64,000 nt of DNA from Agarophyton chilense. Its lineage: Eukaryota > Rhodophyta > Florideophyceae > Gracilariales > Gracilariaceae. The position numbers and the translations under genes were made by a program. Below, in pieces: positions 32,649 through 42,379 of the stretch (position 1 is the first letter of the stretch; the number at the start of each line of letters is the position of its first letter). The notes beneath the pieces are model-generated. The model was not told the origin of the DNA. It saw nothing but the letters and a program-made list of their open reading frames with translations, and did no database searches. The DNA lies in the NCBI GenBank assembly GCA_030374765.1, contig JARGXX010000025.1, positions 992,001 through 1,056,000 on the forward strand, given 5' to 3'.

Positions 32649-34679
32649 ATGTCGCCGCCTACCCGTGGTTCCAGGACTGGATCGAATCGTCAAGCGGATT
32701 CAGTGCCCCCGGCCCCGCCTAGGTCGAGGAGCTCAATTCCCGAAGGTCGGAACGATTCCGGTATCGATTCGGACACTCGGAGAGCACTCTCAGTGGTTTC
32801 AGGTCCTCGAGAGGTCGTGGCTGTGGGCCCAGCTCCAGTGGTGGAGACCCCCTCAGCAGCACCCCGAAGTCGGGCCGACCCTGAATTACAGCGCCTGGAG
32901 ACTCGAATCGATATCGCCAACGCGGCTCACGTCGAGCTCCTTCAGGAGGTTACTACCCTCCGCCTCAAGGTGGAGGACGCCCCGGTGCGGGGAGTCGCCG
33001 ATGACCTTCGTACCCTGAGGAGGGATGTGAACTTCCTTTTGGAAAGCTTTGGTACCCCTGGGGTCTTTATCCAAGAGTACCGGAGCCTCGTGGAGGAACA
33101 CCGCGTGCAAGCGGAACGCTTCCGAGCTCGGCTGGACACCTTCGAGGCCATTATCCGTATGGACGGAGACGCAGAAGCCTCGAAGGATAAACCCGACGTT
33201 TCGGAAGACGAAGAACACCGCTCCGCTAAACGGGACCGCCGCAAGTCCAAGAAGAGGGTTCACCTCCAAGAGGATTTATCGGATTTCGATCCCAATCGCT
33301 CGCCATCGAGTTCGTCCTCCGAATCTTCGGATAGTGAAGATGAACGCCGGTCATCCCGGGCAACTCGGTCGAAGGCTACTTACACAACTCAAAGGGCAAT
33401 CCGTACCCGGAAGAAGGGTAGGAAATACCTTGGATTAAGGGAGCTGAAGCCGACGAATCCTCTCTATCGGAAGCTGCTATCGTACCGCTATTTCCGGTTG
33501 GATAACCCTTCGGGAGATCGAACATCCCGCGGAACGGGTAAGGTCAAGGACTACATCAAAAGGCTGAGCATCACCCTACAGAAGAGGGAGTTCACAGGAA
33601 CAGACCCAATTCTGGTGCTCGATTTCCTTGCGAGGTTCGTCCAGGAGGCTGACATCCTCGGTATGAGTGAAGCGCAAGCGTATCTGGCATTACCCTATTT
33701 CTTAAAAGGGATGGCTGAAGACCAGTTCAACTCCGTCCGTGGATCATCCCGACCCTCGGAAGGGGGAGTCACGTGCTGGCCCGAAGCAGTGCAGTACCTC
33801 TTGAGGTCATACGCTACTGGAAATGCGATTCAGGAAGCAATCCTTGCATTAAGGGATACGCGGCAGAAGCCGATGGAAACCGAAACGGTGTATTCAACTC
33901 GCTTGAATAAAGCGTTTCACCAATGCGGGACTGTATTCCCCGCCTACGAGAGATGCTCCATGTTTGTGGATGGTTTAGACCCCTCGATAAGGGCATTGGT
34001 TGCCCGACATCGGGAAGAGAAGCGCAAGCTGACCTACTTGGAACTGGTTCAGTACGCCCAGGCTGAGGGGGATACTCTCCGTGCCCGGCAGAACCGAAAG
34101 AGTCGGCCGACACGTGCACTCCTCGCCGATGGAGGTAACTCGTCTTTGTCACTCGCAGGAGGCCCTGCCCTTGTGGGGGTCAATGATAAAATTCACCTCA
34201 TGGGAACTAACCCCGAATCTATGGGTACGTCTGAGTTGCCGTCGACATCCGCTCCGACTACGGATGAAGACCCTGCGCTCTATACCCACGGACGGAGGGT
34301 GCCAGCCGCATCGCTACCTTTTGCGAATACCACTGCTCGGTTCTCTCGCCCCGGATGGAGGGATACAGCACCAAGTCGCGTGGATTCACGTCCACAACGG
34401 AACCCGGCAGAGCTGATTTGCTATTTGTGTTACCTCCGTGGTCACAAAGCACCAGACTGCACATTTCCCCTGCGGGAGGGTTCACGAATTATCGCTCAGT
34501 ACGAGGCTCTGACCCCTGAGGAGAAAGCTCGAGTCCCGAGTAGGTCCTATGAGGAACAAAGGATACTCCGAGCTCACCTTGCTGACAGGGATACAGAACT
34601 TGTACCCGCGAACGGGGAACAAACGGTCCCCTTCGAGGCAGCTGCACCGAATTCGGTGGGGTCCGCTTCGAAAAACTAA
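32649..34679 (+). CDS. Gypsy-2 gag
   Basis: A 676-residue frame. The N-terminal third is Ser/Arg/Pro-rich with a coiled-coil segment (about residues 75-175), then an acidic Ser run, then a capsid-like domain (about 275-500, including FTGTDPILVLDFLARFVQEADI), and a CCHC zinc knuckle CYLCYLRGHKAPDC near residue 598. It forms the particle and binds the element RNA. Part of a retroelement fossil. Confidence 0.88.
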   Translation: MSPPTRGSRTGSNRQADSVPPAPPRSRSSIPEGRNDSGIDSDTRRALSVVSGPREVVAVGPAPVVETPSAAPRSRADPELQRLETRIDIANAAHVELLQEVTTLRLKVEDAPVRGVADDLRTLRRDVNFLLESFGTPGVFIQEYRSLVEEHRVQAERFRARLDTFEAIIRMDGDAEASKDKPDVSEDEEHRSAKRDRRKSKKRVHLQEDLSDFDPNRSPSSSSSESSDSEDERRSSRATRSKATYTTQRAIRTRKKGRKYLGLRELKPTNPLYRKLLSYRYFRLDNPSGDRTSRGTGKVKDYIKRLSITLQKREFTGTDPILVLDFLARFVQEADILGMSEAQAYLALPYFLKGMAEDQFNSVRGSSRPSEGGVTCWPEAVQYLLRSYATGNAIQEAILALRDTRQKPMETETVYSTRLNKAFHQCGTVFPAYERCSMFVDGLDPSIRALVARHREEKRKLTYLELVQYAQAEGDTLRARQNRKSRPTRALLADGGNSSLSLAGGPALVGVNDKIHLMGTNPESMGTSELPSTSAPTTDEDPALYTHGRRVPAASLPFANTTARFSRPGWRDTAPSRVDSRPQRNPAELICYLCYLRGHKAPDCTFPLREGSRIIAQYEALTPEEKARVPSRSYEEQRILRAHLADRDTELVPANGEQTVPFEAAAPNSVGSASKN

Positions 34680-34681
34680 AC

Positions 34682-35872
34682 TTGGGAGTCTCCCCTGCGG
34701 GAGAGGCGTCTTCTAAGCCGGAGTTGAAGACGCCCGAGGCGCTCCAGCTTCGCTCCCCAGCTCTGACTATCCTTTCAAGGAGAACGGCTGACAGCGACGT
34801 TAACTCGGGATACTTTAGTGTCCTCCGTCGCCCGTGGACACGGTCCCGTAATCTCCGTATTCCGGATCGAGTTATGGTAATGGCCAAGCGGAATTATAAA
34901 GTATTCGCCGACTTCGGCCTGTCCAACCAGTTTATGGTTCGTCAAATATCTGTCCTGGATACAGGAGCCGCTCCTAACTTAATTCATGTTGAATTGTTAC
35001 CCCCGCTGCTCCAGGTTCAAGTTCATACCGGTCCACGTTTGGATATCGCCGATGCGATCAACAACCCGCTACGGACACTGGGTACAATTTCTCTCATGGT
35101 GAGGTTAGGCTCCTATCTCGTTCAACTAGAGTTTTTTGTATGCAAGTCACTTGCAGCACCAGTCATACTGGGTTGTGACTTTTGCGACCGCTTCGTGGAA
35201 GCCATCCGTCCTCGGAATAGAACTGTGGAACTCGAAGACGGGTCTACGATCCCAATTGTTCGTAAACCCTTACAGGGAGCAGCGCGAACATGCGTTCCTC
35301 TCCCTGTCGCGCAGGAAACTGTGAAGAAGGACCCGGTGTCTACACAGGTAAAGGTTGCGAAGTCAGTGGCTATCCCGCCGGAAACCCAGGTTTGGGTCAC
35401 AGTTGTTACCAAGCAAATTGGTGTGCATGTGGTACAACCGAACCCGTCTCTGTATACGCGGCGTCAACTCGCCCTTGCGAATGGGGTTGTCTCCGTGGAA
35501 CCGGATAAACCTTTCAAGGTTTTGGTACCCAACTTTGGAAAGACAACGCAGCATTTGGTCAAACACCAGATCCTGGGTTCTGTTCTTCCACACCCGCGTG
35601 CGGTCGTACCTACAAAGATCTCTATCGCAGAGGTCCTTGGTGTGGCGGACCCTACGGAGGGGGAGGACACTGCCGAAATCGCGGAAGACGGTGAGCATAC
35701 GACTGCAGCTCCACACGCTGAACACTTTAAACCTCAGAAGGTTACGGCCCCTATCACAGGAGCAGACCAGACGGATCCTGTTCAGGAATTGGAAAAATGG
35801 GATCTCAACCATGTACCCGCATCTCATCGGGAGAAGCTGAGGCACATGCTTCGTGAATTTACCCCCATGTGA
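34682..35872 (+). CDS. Gypsy-2 aspartic protease region
   Basis: The active-site strand VLDTGAAPNLIH and the following ILGCDFCDRF are those of retroelement aspartic proteases. The later part leads into reverse transcriptase. Part of a retroelement fossil. Confidence 0.85.
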   Translation: MGVSPAGEASSKPELKTPEALQLRSPALTILSRRTADSDVNSGYFSVLRRPWTRSRNLRIPDRVMVMAKRNYKVFADFGLSNQFMVRQISVLDTGAAPNLIHVELLPPLLQVQVHTGPRLDIADAINNPLRTLGTISLMVRLGSYLVQLEFFVCKSLAAPVILGCDFCDRFVEAIRPRNRTVELEDGSTIPIVRKPLQGAARTCVPLPVAQETVKKDPVSTQVKVAKSVAIPPETQVWVTVVTKQIGVHVVQPNPSLYTRRQLALANGVVSVEPDKPFKVLVPNFGKTTQHLVKHQILGSVLPHPRAVVPTKISIAEVLGVADPTEGEDTAEIAEDGEHTTAAPHAEHFKPQKVTAPITGADQTDPVQELEKWDLNHVPASHREKLRHMLREFTPM

Positions 35873-35917
35873 GATGGTTCCCTTGGAACTATTGGGATTA
35901 CAGAACACCGCATCGAC

Positions 35918-37363
35918 TTGTTACCGAACACTCGGCCTATTGCCCAACACCCTTACAGGGCTGGACCGAAAGCTCGGGAAGAGGAGAAATCTCAGGTGGA
36001 GAAGATGCTTAAAGCGGGCGTAATTGAACCTGCCCAGTTCGCTTGGGCCTCACCAGTGGTGTTAGTTCCGAAACCGGATGGATCGTGGCGTTTCTGCATC
36101 GATTACAGACGCCTGAACGAGATAACCATTAAGGATGTGTACCCGATTCTTCGGATGGACGAATACATCGACTCCCTTGGGAGCGCTACTGTTTTCTCTA
36201 CCCTCGACGCCAATTCGGGCTACTGGCAAGTCCCTATTAGGGAGGAAGATCGAGACAAAACGGCTTTCGTGTGTCATCAAGGACTTTTCCGATTCCGGAG
36301 GATGCCTTTTGGGTTGACAAATGCCCCCGCAACGTTTCAACGGGCGATAGACATTCTGTTGGCTCCCTTCAAGTGGAGGACGTGTCTAGTGTATTTAGAC
36401 GACATTATTGTCTTCTCCAACAACCTGGATGACCACCTCGAACACGTCAGGGACGTAATGAAGATACTCCGCGACGCGAGAATCACCTTGAAACTCAAGA
36501 AGTGCGAGTTTTTCACCGATTCGGTTAAGTATCTGGGTCATATCATCCGTCCCGGACAGCTTTCAATCGATGAAGTACGAGTGAAATCCTTGAAGGAAGC
36601 AAAACACCCGAAAACTCAAACGGAGTTGCGATCCTTCTTAGATCTGTGTAACGTGTATCGCCGATTCGTCCCGAACTTTGCGGATATTGCCACCTCCCTC
36701 AACAGGCTCCTGACGAAGGAACAACCAGTTGAACTGGAACCTTTTGGCGACGCGAAAGCGTCTGCCTTCACGGCACTGGTGAATGCCGTAACATCACCGC
36801 TAATCTTGGCTCTACCCAATCCTGGGCTCCCTTACGAAGTGGACACCGATGCTAGTGCAAACCAAGTAGGGTGTGCACTGTTCCAATCCTCTGAGGATGG
36901 TGAACGTCACCCTATTGGGTACTGGTCACGTTCCTTGAATGTCCATGAAAGGAACTACTCGGTCTCCGAGAAAGAATGTTTAGCCGTTGTGTGGGCCTTG
37001 GCTACACTTCGCCCCTATCTGATGGGTACTCGTTTCAAAGTCCATACGGACCACGCATGCTTGCGTTGGCTCCTGGAGATCTCCGAACCCTCGGGCCGCC
37101 TTATGCGCTGGCGTCTCCGACTGTCGGAATTCGACTTTGAGATCCTGTACAAGAAAGGGAAGCTGAACACTCAGGCTGATGCACTATCCCGCTTGGGAAC
37201 CACAGCAGAAACGGAACCCTACGAGGACGATGACATCCCATGTTTTATGGTATCGGACCTCGAGGGAGGAGCTCAACCGCTGACGGATGATGTTTGTGAC
37301 GATATACTCGTCAACGAGAGTCTGGATTCGCCGACCGGCTCTTTTATACCTATCTCTCCATAG
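35918..37363 (+). CDS. Gypsy-2 reverse transcriptase and RNase H
   Basis: Full set of Ty3/Gypsy blocks: WRFCIDYRRLNEITIKD, DANSGYWQVPI, MPFGLTNAPATFQ, CLVYLDDIIVFS, VKYLGHII, then RNase H with YEVDTDASANQVGCAL, RNYSVSEKECLAVVW, HTDHACLRWL and ADALSRL. Part of a retroelement fossil. Confidence 0.93.
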   Translation: MLPNTRPIAQHPYRAGPKAREEEKSQVEKMLKAGVIEPAQFAWASPVVLVPKPDGSWRFCIDYRRLNEITIKDVYPILRMDEYIDSLGSATVFSTLDANSGYWQVPIREEDRDKTAFVCHQGLFRFRRMPFGLTNAPATFQRAIDILLAPFKWRTCLVYLDDIIVFSNNLDDHLEHVRDVMKILRDARITLKLKKCEFFTDSVKYLGHIIRPGQLSIDEVRVKSLKEAKHPKTQTELRSFLDLCNVYRRFVPNFADIATSLNRLLTKEQPVELEPFGDAKASAFTALVNAVTSPLILALPNPGLPYEVDTDASANQVGCALFQSSEDGERHPIGYWSRSLNVHERNYSVSEKECLAVVWALATLRPYLMGTRFKVHTDHACLRWLLEISEPSGRLMRWRLRLSEFDFEILYKKGKLNTQADALSRLGTTAETEPYEDDDIPCFMVSDLEGGAQPLTDDVCDDILVNESLDSPTGSFIPISP

Positions 37364-37366
37364 GAG

Positions 37367-39214
37367 ATGATACGCGAGCAACAGCTCGACCGATTCTGTA
37401 CACGGATTCGGGCTCGCCTCAACGGAGGATTTCAGTTACCTTTCGAGGACGACGATCAGGGTTACCTAATCAGGACCGTTGGACCTCGCCCGAGGATAGT
37501 GGTGCCGCACACCCTGCAACAGAGGGTATTACACCTCACTCACTATGTGACGGTTGGCGCCCAGCCCGGGGGAAGAAAACTGTACCTCACGTTGAGAAGG
37601 GACTTTTACTGGCCGGCAATGGCATTCGATTGTTACGCCGTCAGACGGGCCTGCGCCAATTGCGCCAAGAATGACGTCAAACTTCGGAAGCACTCTAAGA
37701 AGTTGACGCTGTTCCCGGCACGGGCTCCACTTGAATTCGTGGCCATAGACATCCTAGGGGAGTTTATCAGGACGCCCCGAGGTCATCGGTATCTGCTTGT
37801 CATTTCTGACAGATTCTCTAAGCTAACGAGAACTGTGCCGCTGAAGCGGATCACCGCCGCTACCGTCGCGCAAGCGTTCGTGACCCATTGGGTGTTCGTA
37901 TATGGACCGCCGGTGCAGTTGTTATCCGACAACGGAGGGCAATTCGCATCAAAGTTCTTTCAGGATGTATGTCGAATCCTTGATGTAAGGAATTTATTTG
38001 TTACTACGTATCACCCTCAGGGGAATGGCCAGGTGGAGAGGTTTAACCGCACGATACTCAACGCTTTGAGATCGAATGTTGCGGAGCACCCCAAAAATTG
38101 GGACTTGTACACAGACGCTATCACGTATGCATACAACACCCAGGTACACCGGGTTACATCGTTATCCCCATTCGAACTGGTACTGTCGAGGACACCGCCG
38201 CCGGTCGCCGTCGAGGCTCAACCGACGCTGTCGACGTACCCGTTACCGGGATTGTACCGAGAAGCCTGGAAGGAGTGGCTTACGAAGATGGTGCCGATAG
38301 CCCGGAAAGCAATGGATAAAGCTCAACGCGCCTACAAGAAGGACTTTGACAATCGGGTTCGCAAACCTCTACCTCAGGTGGAGCCCGACGACTTCGTCTT
38401 CCTTCGAAAGGAATACTACAATCCTGAAAAGGAACGTAGGCACAAGCTTTCGCCAATTGTGGACGGACCCTATCGGGTGGTTTCTGTAGACCCGGACACG
38501 GTGGTATTGGATATCGCTAACCGCCACGAACGGATCTCCAGGGACCGCATCACACGAGCGCCCAACCCAAATGTGGAAGTGGTGTCGGCACCAACGCCCT
38601 CCACAGGGGATGATTCAACGGAAGTTAACCCGTCAGGCGGAGATTCAGACACCCGCCCCGTTATACTTCCGCACACGGAACGTGGTTTAACCGACCTACC
38701 GGAAACTTCGGATACTCCCGATCCTGGGCCCGCTCCCTCAAGGGCCCAGTCAACGAACTCTTACAGAGTTACTGCCCCACCGGAGGTAATCAAGCCTCGT
38801 GGCTCTCTGCCTAAGGAGGGGGAGGAGGACTTAGTTCCTTCGCAGGACGATATTTCGGCGTCAGCCAGTCGCCCTAACGGGGAATCTAGTTCTCGCAGTG
38901 AGACGGCGAGCCCGACCGAGCCGGCGACAGAGAAGTCACAACCCCAGCGTATGGGTAGCGACATCACCGCCGACCCAGCAGAGCACGACGTCAGAAAAGA
39001 TGACGAAAACCCGCCTAGGGAGAGTCGTGTGGAGAACTCCGCACCCGGAACGCCTACAGAGCCGACGATCACCCGCCGCCGCGGACGAGACACTGAGGTG
39101 TCGCACACTCAAACCCCGCTTTCTCGGGGACGAGCTGTGTCAGCGGACCCGCACGGGGAAGATCTCGACGACGAGGTTGACCAAATTTGGCTCTCCGATA
39201 TGGAATGGGAATAG
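37367..39214 (+). CDS. Gypsy-2 integrase
   Basis: A zinc-binding HHCC region (LTHYVTVGAQPGG.., CANCAKN), the core with FVAIDILGEF, LLSDNGGQFASKFF and YHPQGNGQVERFNRTIL, a basic SH3-like tail (DFVFLRKEYYNPEKERR..LSPIVDGPYRV) and a long acidic, Pro/Ser-rich C-terminus. Part of a retroelement fossil. Confidence 0.93.
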   Translation: MIREQQLDRFCTRIRARLNGGFQLPFEDDDQGYLIRTVGPRPRIVVPHTLQQRVLHLTHYVTVGAQPGGRKLYLTLRRDFYWPAMAFDCYAVRRACANCAKNDVKLRKHSKKLTLFPARAPLEFVAIDILGEFIRTPRGHRYLLVISDRFSKLTRTVPLKRITAATVAQAFVTHWVFVYGPPVQLLSDNGGQFASKFFQDVCRILDVRNLFVTTYHPQGNGQVERFNRTILNALRSNVAEHPKNWDLYTDAITYAYNTQVHRVTSLSPFELVLSRTPPPVAVEAQPTLSTYPLPGLYREAWKEWLTKMVPIARKAMDKAQRAYKKDFDNRVRKPLPQVEPDDFVFLRKEYYNPEKERRHKLSPIVDGPYRVVSVDPDTVVLDIANRHERISRDRITRAPNPNVEVVSAPTPSTGDDSTEVNPSGGDSDTRPVILPHTERGLTDLPETSDTPDPGPAPSRAQSTNSYRVTAPPEVIKPRGSLPKEGEEDLVPSQDDISASASRPNGESSSRSETASPTEPATEKSQPQRMGSDITADPAEHDVRKDDENPPRESRVENSAPGTPTEPTITRRRGRDTEVSHTQTPLSRGRAVSADPHGEDLDDEVDQIWLSDMEWE

Positions 39215-39380
39215 GAACTCCTATGGAGACACTGGAACCCTCAGGAATGGGAAAGAAATGAGTGAGACCCGTCGGGGACAGCTCAGGAGAGTGCTAGCGC
39301 GTGTCGAAATCGCCACCTCACATCCGCTTGCGGAGTGACAACCGGCGCCCGCGCATTTATGTGGCACACGTCGAATGGCA

Positions 39381-39480
39381 CCGAGCCAATCAAAAGGCTC
39401 TGACGACCAACCGTCGCGCAAACCGCCTCACCGAGCCAATCAAAAGGCTCTGACGACCAACCGTCGCGCAAAATGCCTCC
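39381..39480 (+). repeat. 50-bp tandem duplication in Gypsy-2
   Basis: Two consecutive 50-bp units beginning CCGAGCCAATCAAAAGGCTC, at 39381-39430 and 39431-39480, almost identical. Confidence 0.95.
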
Positions 39481-39763
39481 GTCGCACGGCGCGTTGCACA
39501 AGAGCAACCTTCGTCCCCGTAGCTCGGGTTGACGTTGAAGTCTTACCCCCCTGAGATTGGAGACGCTATCGCGTCGCGGTTTCTAAACCGTCACGGAATC
39601 TAAGAACATTGTTGTTATCGGGAAGATCTCAGCTTTAAGAAGAACCCAATATTGGGCCGTTTTGACTCCGTAGACGGAAGTTACAACGTAGCCCACAGGC
39701 CACTCGGCGCCGTTCGGACGAAGTGCTGAGACCCGCTCGCAACACGGAAAAGAACCCACCGGG

Positions 39764-40054
39764 GTGTGTCTAGACCCTACGTTGACACCCTCAAGGGAAC
39801 TAGAGCGTTCCAAGATGGAAGAGAAGCCCGAACAGGGAAAAGTGTACCCGCAGGAATTCGTTATCGATCGCATCGTGCGTCACATCTACACCCCCGAGGG
39901 AGAAGTCCGCTACCAATTCCGATGGTACGGATTCTCGCCTGATGAGGATACAGTGGAACCCATTGAGCACCTTCCGAGGTCTAAGGTTTTATCCTATCAC
40001 CGACGCGCTCGGGTAACCTTGCCTCCAAGTCTGGATCGTGCCCAAGTCGGGTAA
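39764..40054 (+). CDS. Gypsy-2 chromodomain frame
   Basis: EFVIDRIVRHIYTPEGEVRYQFRWYGFSPDEDTVEPIEHLP follows the chromodomain consensus, with the aromatic residues that would cage a methyl-lysine largely in place (F, W, Y/F). It is carried on its own short open stretch downstream of integrase. Part of a retroelement fossil. Confidence 0.85.
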   Translation: MCLDPTLTPSRELERSKMEEKPEQGKVYPQEFVIDRIVRHIYTPEGEVRYQFRWYGFSPDEDTVEPIEHLPRSKVLSYHRRARVTLPPSLDRAQVG

Positions 40055-40443
40055 GCCACCACCGGAACTGGTGTGGATGCGACCTCGAAGTGAGGAAGGT
40101 GTTAGACCTCTGAAGAGGAATTGAGGAGAGTATCCCGAAGAACACGTATTGAGAGGGAATGTCTACTGGCCCTCGGCCTAGCGCCGTTAACCGGGGAACA
40201 CAACACCGGTTATCGGGACAGTTTATGATGAAAAAGGAAAAGAAGACCCACGAAGTGGAGAAGAAGATTAAGAAGAAGATTGGACCCTAGGAAGGGAAGA
40301 AGATGAAGAAGATCCTAAGAAGAAATGAAGAAGATGAAGTAGAAGTTAAGATCCTAGGAAGGAAGAAGAAAAGAAGTTATGCAAATATCAGAAGTTTACT
40401 ATTGTCGCCAAGCTATGGACTCCACAATTGCCCGAAGGCGGAA
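40055..40443. other. Gypsy-2 non-coding, purine-rich stretch
   Basis: Strongly purine-rich on the + strand (GAAGAAGA-type runs, about 40215-40380). No gene was seen. Confidence 0.6.
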
Positions 40444-42338
40444 CTACGGGAAGCCCGAGGAGGGACCCGCCCCACCGTTGGGATTCTGACCCTGATGGTA
40501 CGCCGAGGCGAAAGCCAACATCGGGCTCACATCCGTCATACCCGGGGGAATCGGAATGCCCGCGTTCACGAGGCCTTGTCGCACACTATCCGCTTGCGGA
40601 GTGGCAACCGGCGCCTGCGCAAGGGTGTTCACACCCCACCCGGGGGGAGTAGATGGACCGCCACCGGATGCATTCGCCGCCACAGCTGAGGTCGTTCTCA
40701 CTGTTTGGAAGGGTGCAGATGGCTCCACAGGGAGTACTCCACTAGGAGCTGGCATGTCGTTATCCAACGCTGGATCGTCCAGGTCTACTGGAGGCTCGTA
40801 CTCGTAATCGTCGGTATAAATGAACCCCGTCGGGTGTCCCACCGGCATCGGTCGAGGCGAGTCAATCAGCGCCCGTGCTTGCGCCGCGCTGATGCGAACC
40901 CCTTCGAAGGGATTGTAATAGACCCAGTTACCGGAGCCCGGATCGTACCGGCCAGGAGACTTGTCTCGCGCGGATCCTTCCCCTGCGGGCTGATTTGCCA
41001 CTGGAACTCGATCCCATTGGGTGTTGTCGATCACGTCCAAGATTGGATACAGGTCCTGCACGTTGCTGGCCGAACCCAACGCTGGGACAAGGTCGATCTG
41101 ACGCATGATGGTCCGTAGCATCGGAGGAATATACCAGATACGGAAATGGTCATGAGCATCCCAGAGGAGGTGCGCCGCTACGCGGGCTGCCCACTCGGCT
41201 GCAACGAGGGCCCAGTATCTCGAGTTCGGCTCGTGCATCAAACGAGACCCGATATAGTAGATACATGGGGGCAGTTCAGCAAAGCACCCTCGGGGGACCT
41301 CAACCTTACTCCACCAAGCTGGAAGGGGCACGAATCGCCCAAACTTCGCCGTGTTACGGATACGCTCCAGTTCCACGTGAGGATACGGGACAAGGAACCC
41401 GAAACGGGAGCGCGAGCGGCGCGTGAAGCGCACGCGTCGATCGAGCCCATACTGGGTAAACTGCCGTTGAAGGTACCTGAATTCAGCCCGAAGGATGGGA
41501 CGACTCCATTGGAGCATATCTTCTCGGAGAGGAAACCCGGTCCGCTGAACTCGGCTTCGGGAAAGGCTGCTAGGTTATCCCCGTAGGAGACCTCACCGTA
41601 CGTGCGGTAATAGGCGACATCGAACCCGTACTCCGGGGGAACCAGATGATCAAAGCGTGACCTCTCCAATCGCTGGTAGGACAGAGCCGCCATCGCTGCG
41701 CGCGCCTTGTCCAGGGACTCCCCGCGACCGCGGTATAGATACTGAGGCTCTATGGCTACCCGCGCCCTCCAATCGGGAGAACGTACAACCTCGACAGGTA
41801 GGCCACCCGGCAATAAGCCGTCCTCCATGTAGGAGTCGATGAGCTCATCGTCGCGAACCGCTGTCGGATGGAACCACGGAGCGCGGGAATATATCACCGG
41901 ATCGCTAAGGGGACTCCACCTTCGAAAGGATTCGTTTGAGATCCAACCTCTGGAGTTTCCTACCAAGGGCATCGCATGAGCGGAGTTCCACGCCACCGCG
42001 TTGATGTCCAAATCCTCCTGAGGATGTCGGTTGCTCGCCGAGGCGGAAGGTTCGGTACTTGACGGAGCCGCATCCTAACCGGAGAAATATCCACCCTGCT
42101 GGGGAGCTTCGTTGTCCGCCGGCGCGGAGGCCGATGGCCCCGAGAGTGGGTTGAGGACGTATGGGTTCATTCCCTTGAGAGGGTTGGTTGAGACTGCTGT
42201 TGCGAGAAGTTGCTTATCGCCGGAAGTCGGAGGAGTAGGAGAAAGTTGTACCGATGTGCCGGTTTTGTGGCGATCCCCAGAAGTGGTGAAGGACCCCATT
42301 GGGAGAGCAGTATATATAGCGACCGGAACGCGAGACAC
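40444..42338 (-). other. Antisense open frames in the 3' part of Gypsy-2
   Basis: Three open stretches lie on the strand opposite to gag-pol, between the chromodomain and the right LTR: 42075-42338 (87 codons), 41238-42011 (257) and 40444-41517 (357). They resemble no family I recognise. The longest has a Trp/Tyr-rich, probably folded first half (with RYWALVAAEWAARVAAHLLWDAHDHF) and a Pro/Gly/Ala-rich C-terminus. Whether they are one product, several, or none is not claimed. Antisense accessory frames in this same position are known from some plant Ty3/Gypsy families. Gypsy-1 shows no counterpart. Confidence 0.55.
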
Positions 42339-42366
42339 CCGCGGCTCGGAATGTTCTTCCTCGTCT

Positions 42367-42379
42367 TAAGGAGGGGGAG
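42367..42379 (+). promoter_or_regulatory. Gypsy-2 polypurine tract
   Basis: AAGGAGGGGGAGA abuts the right LTR, the expected plus-strand primer. Confidence 0.8.

Noticed and set aside
32466-32920. Host gene inside Gypsy-2's 5' region on the minus strand
   Set aside because: These are Ser/Thr/Arg-rich shadows of the LTR leader and gag.
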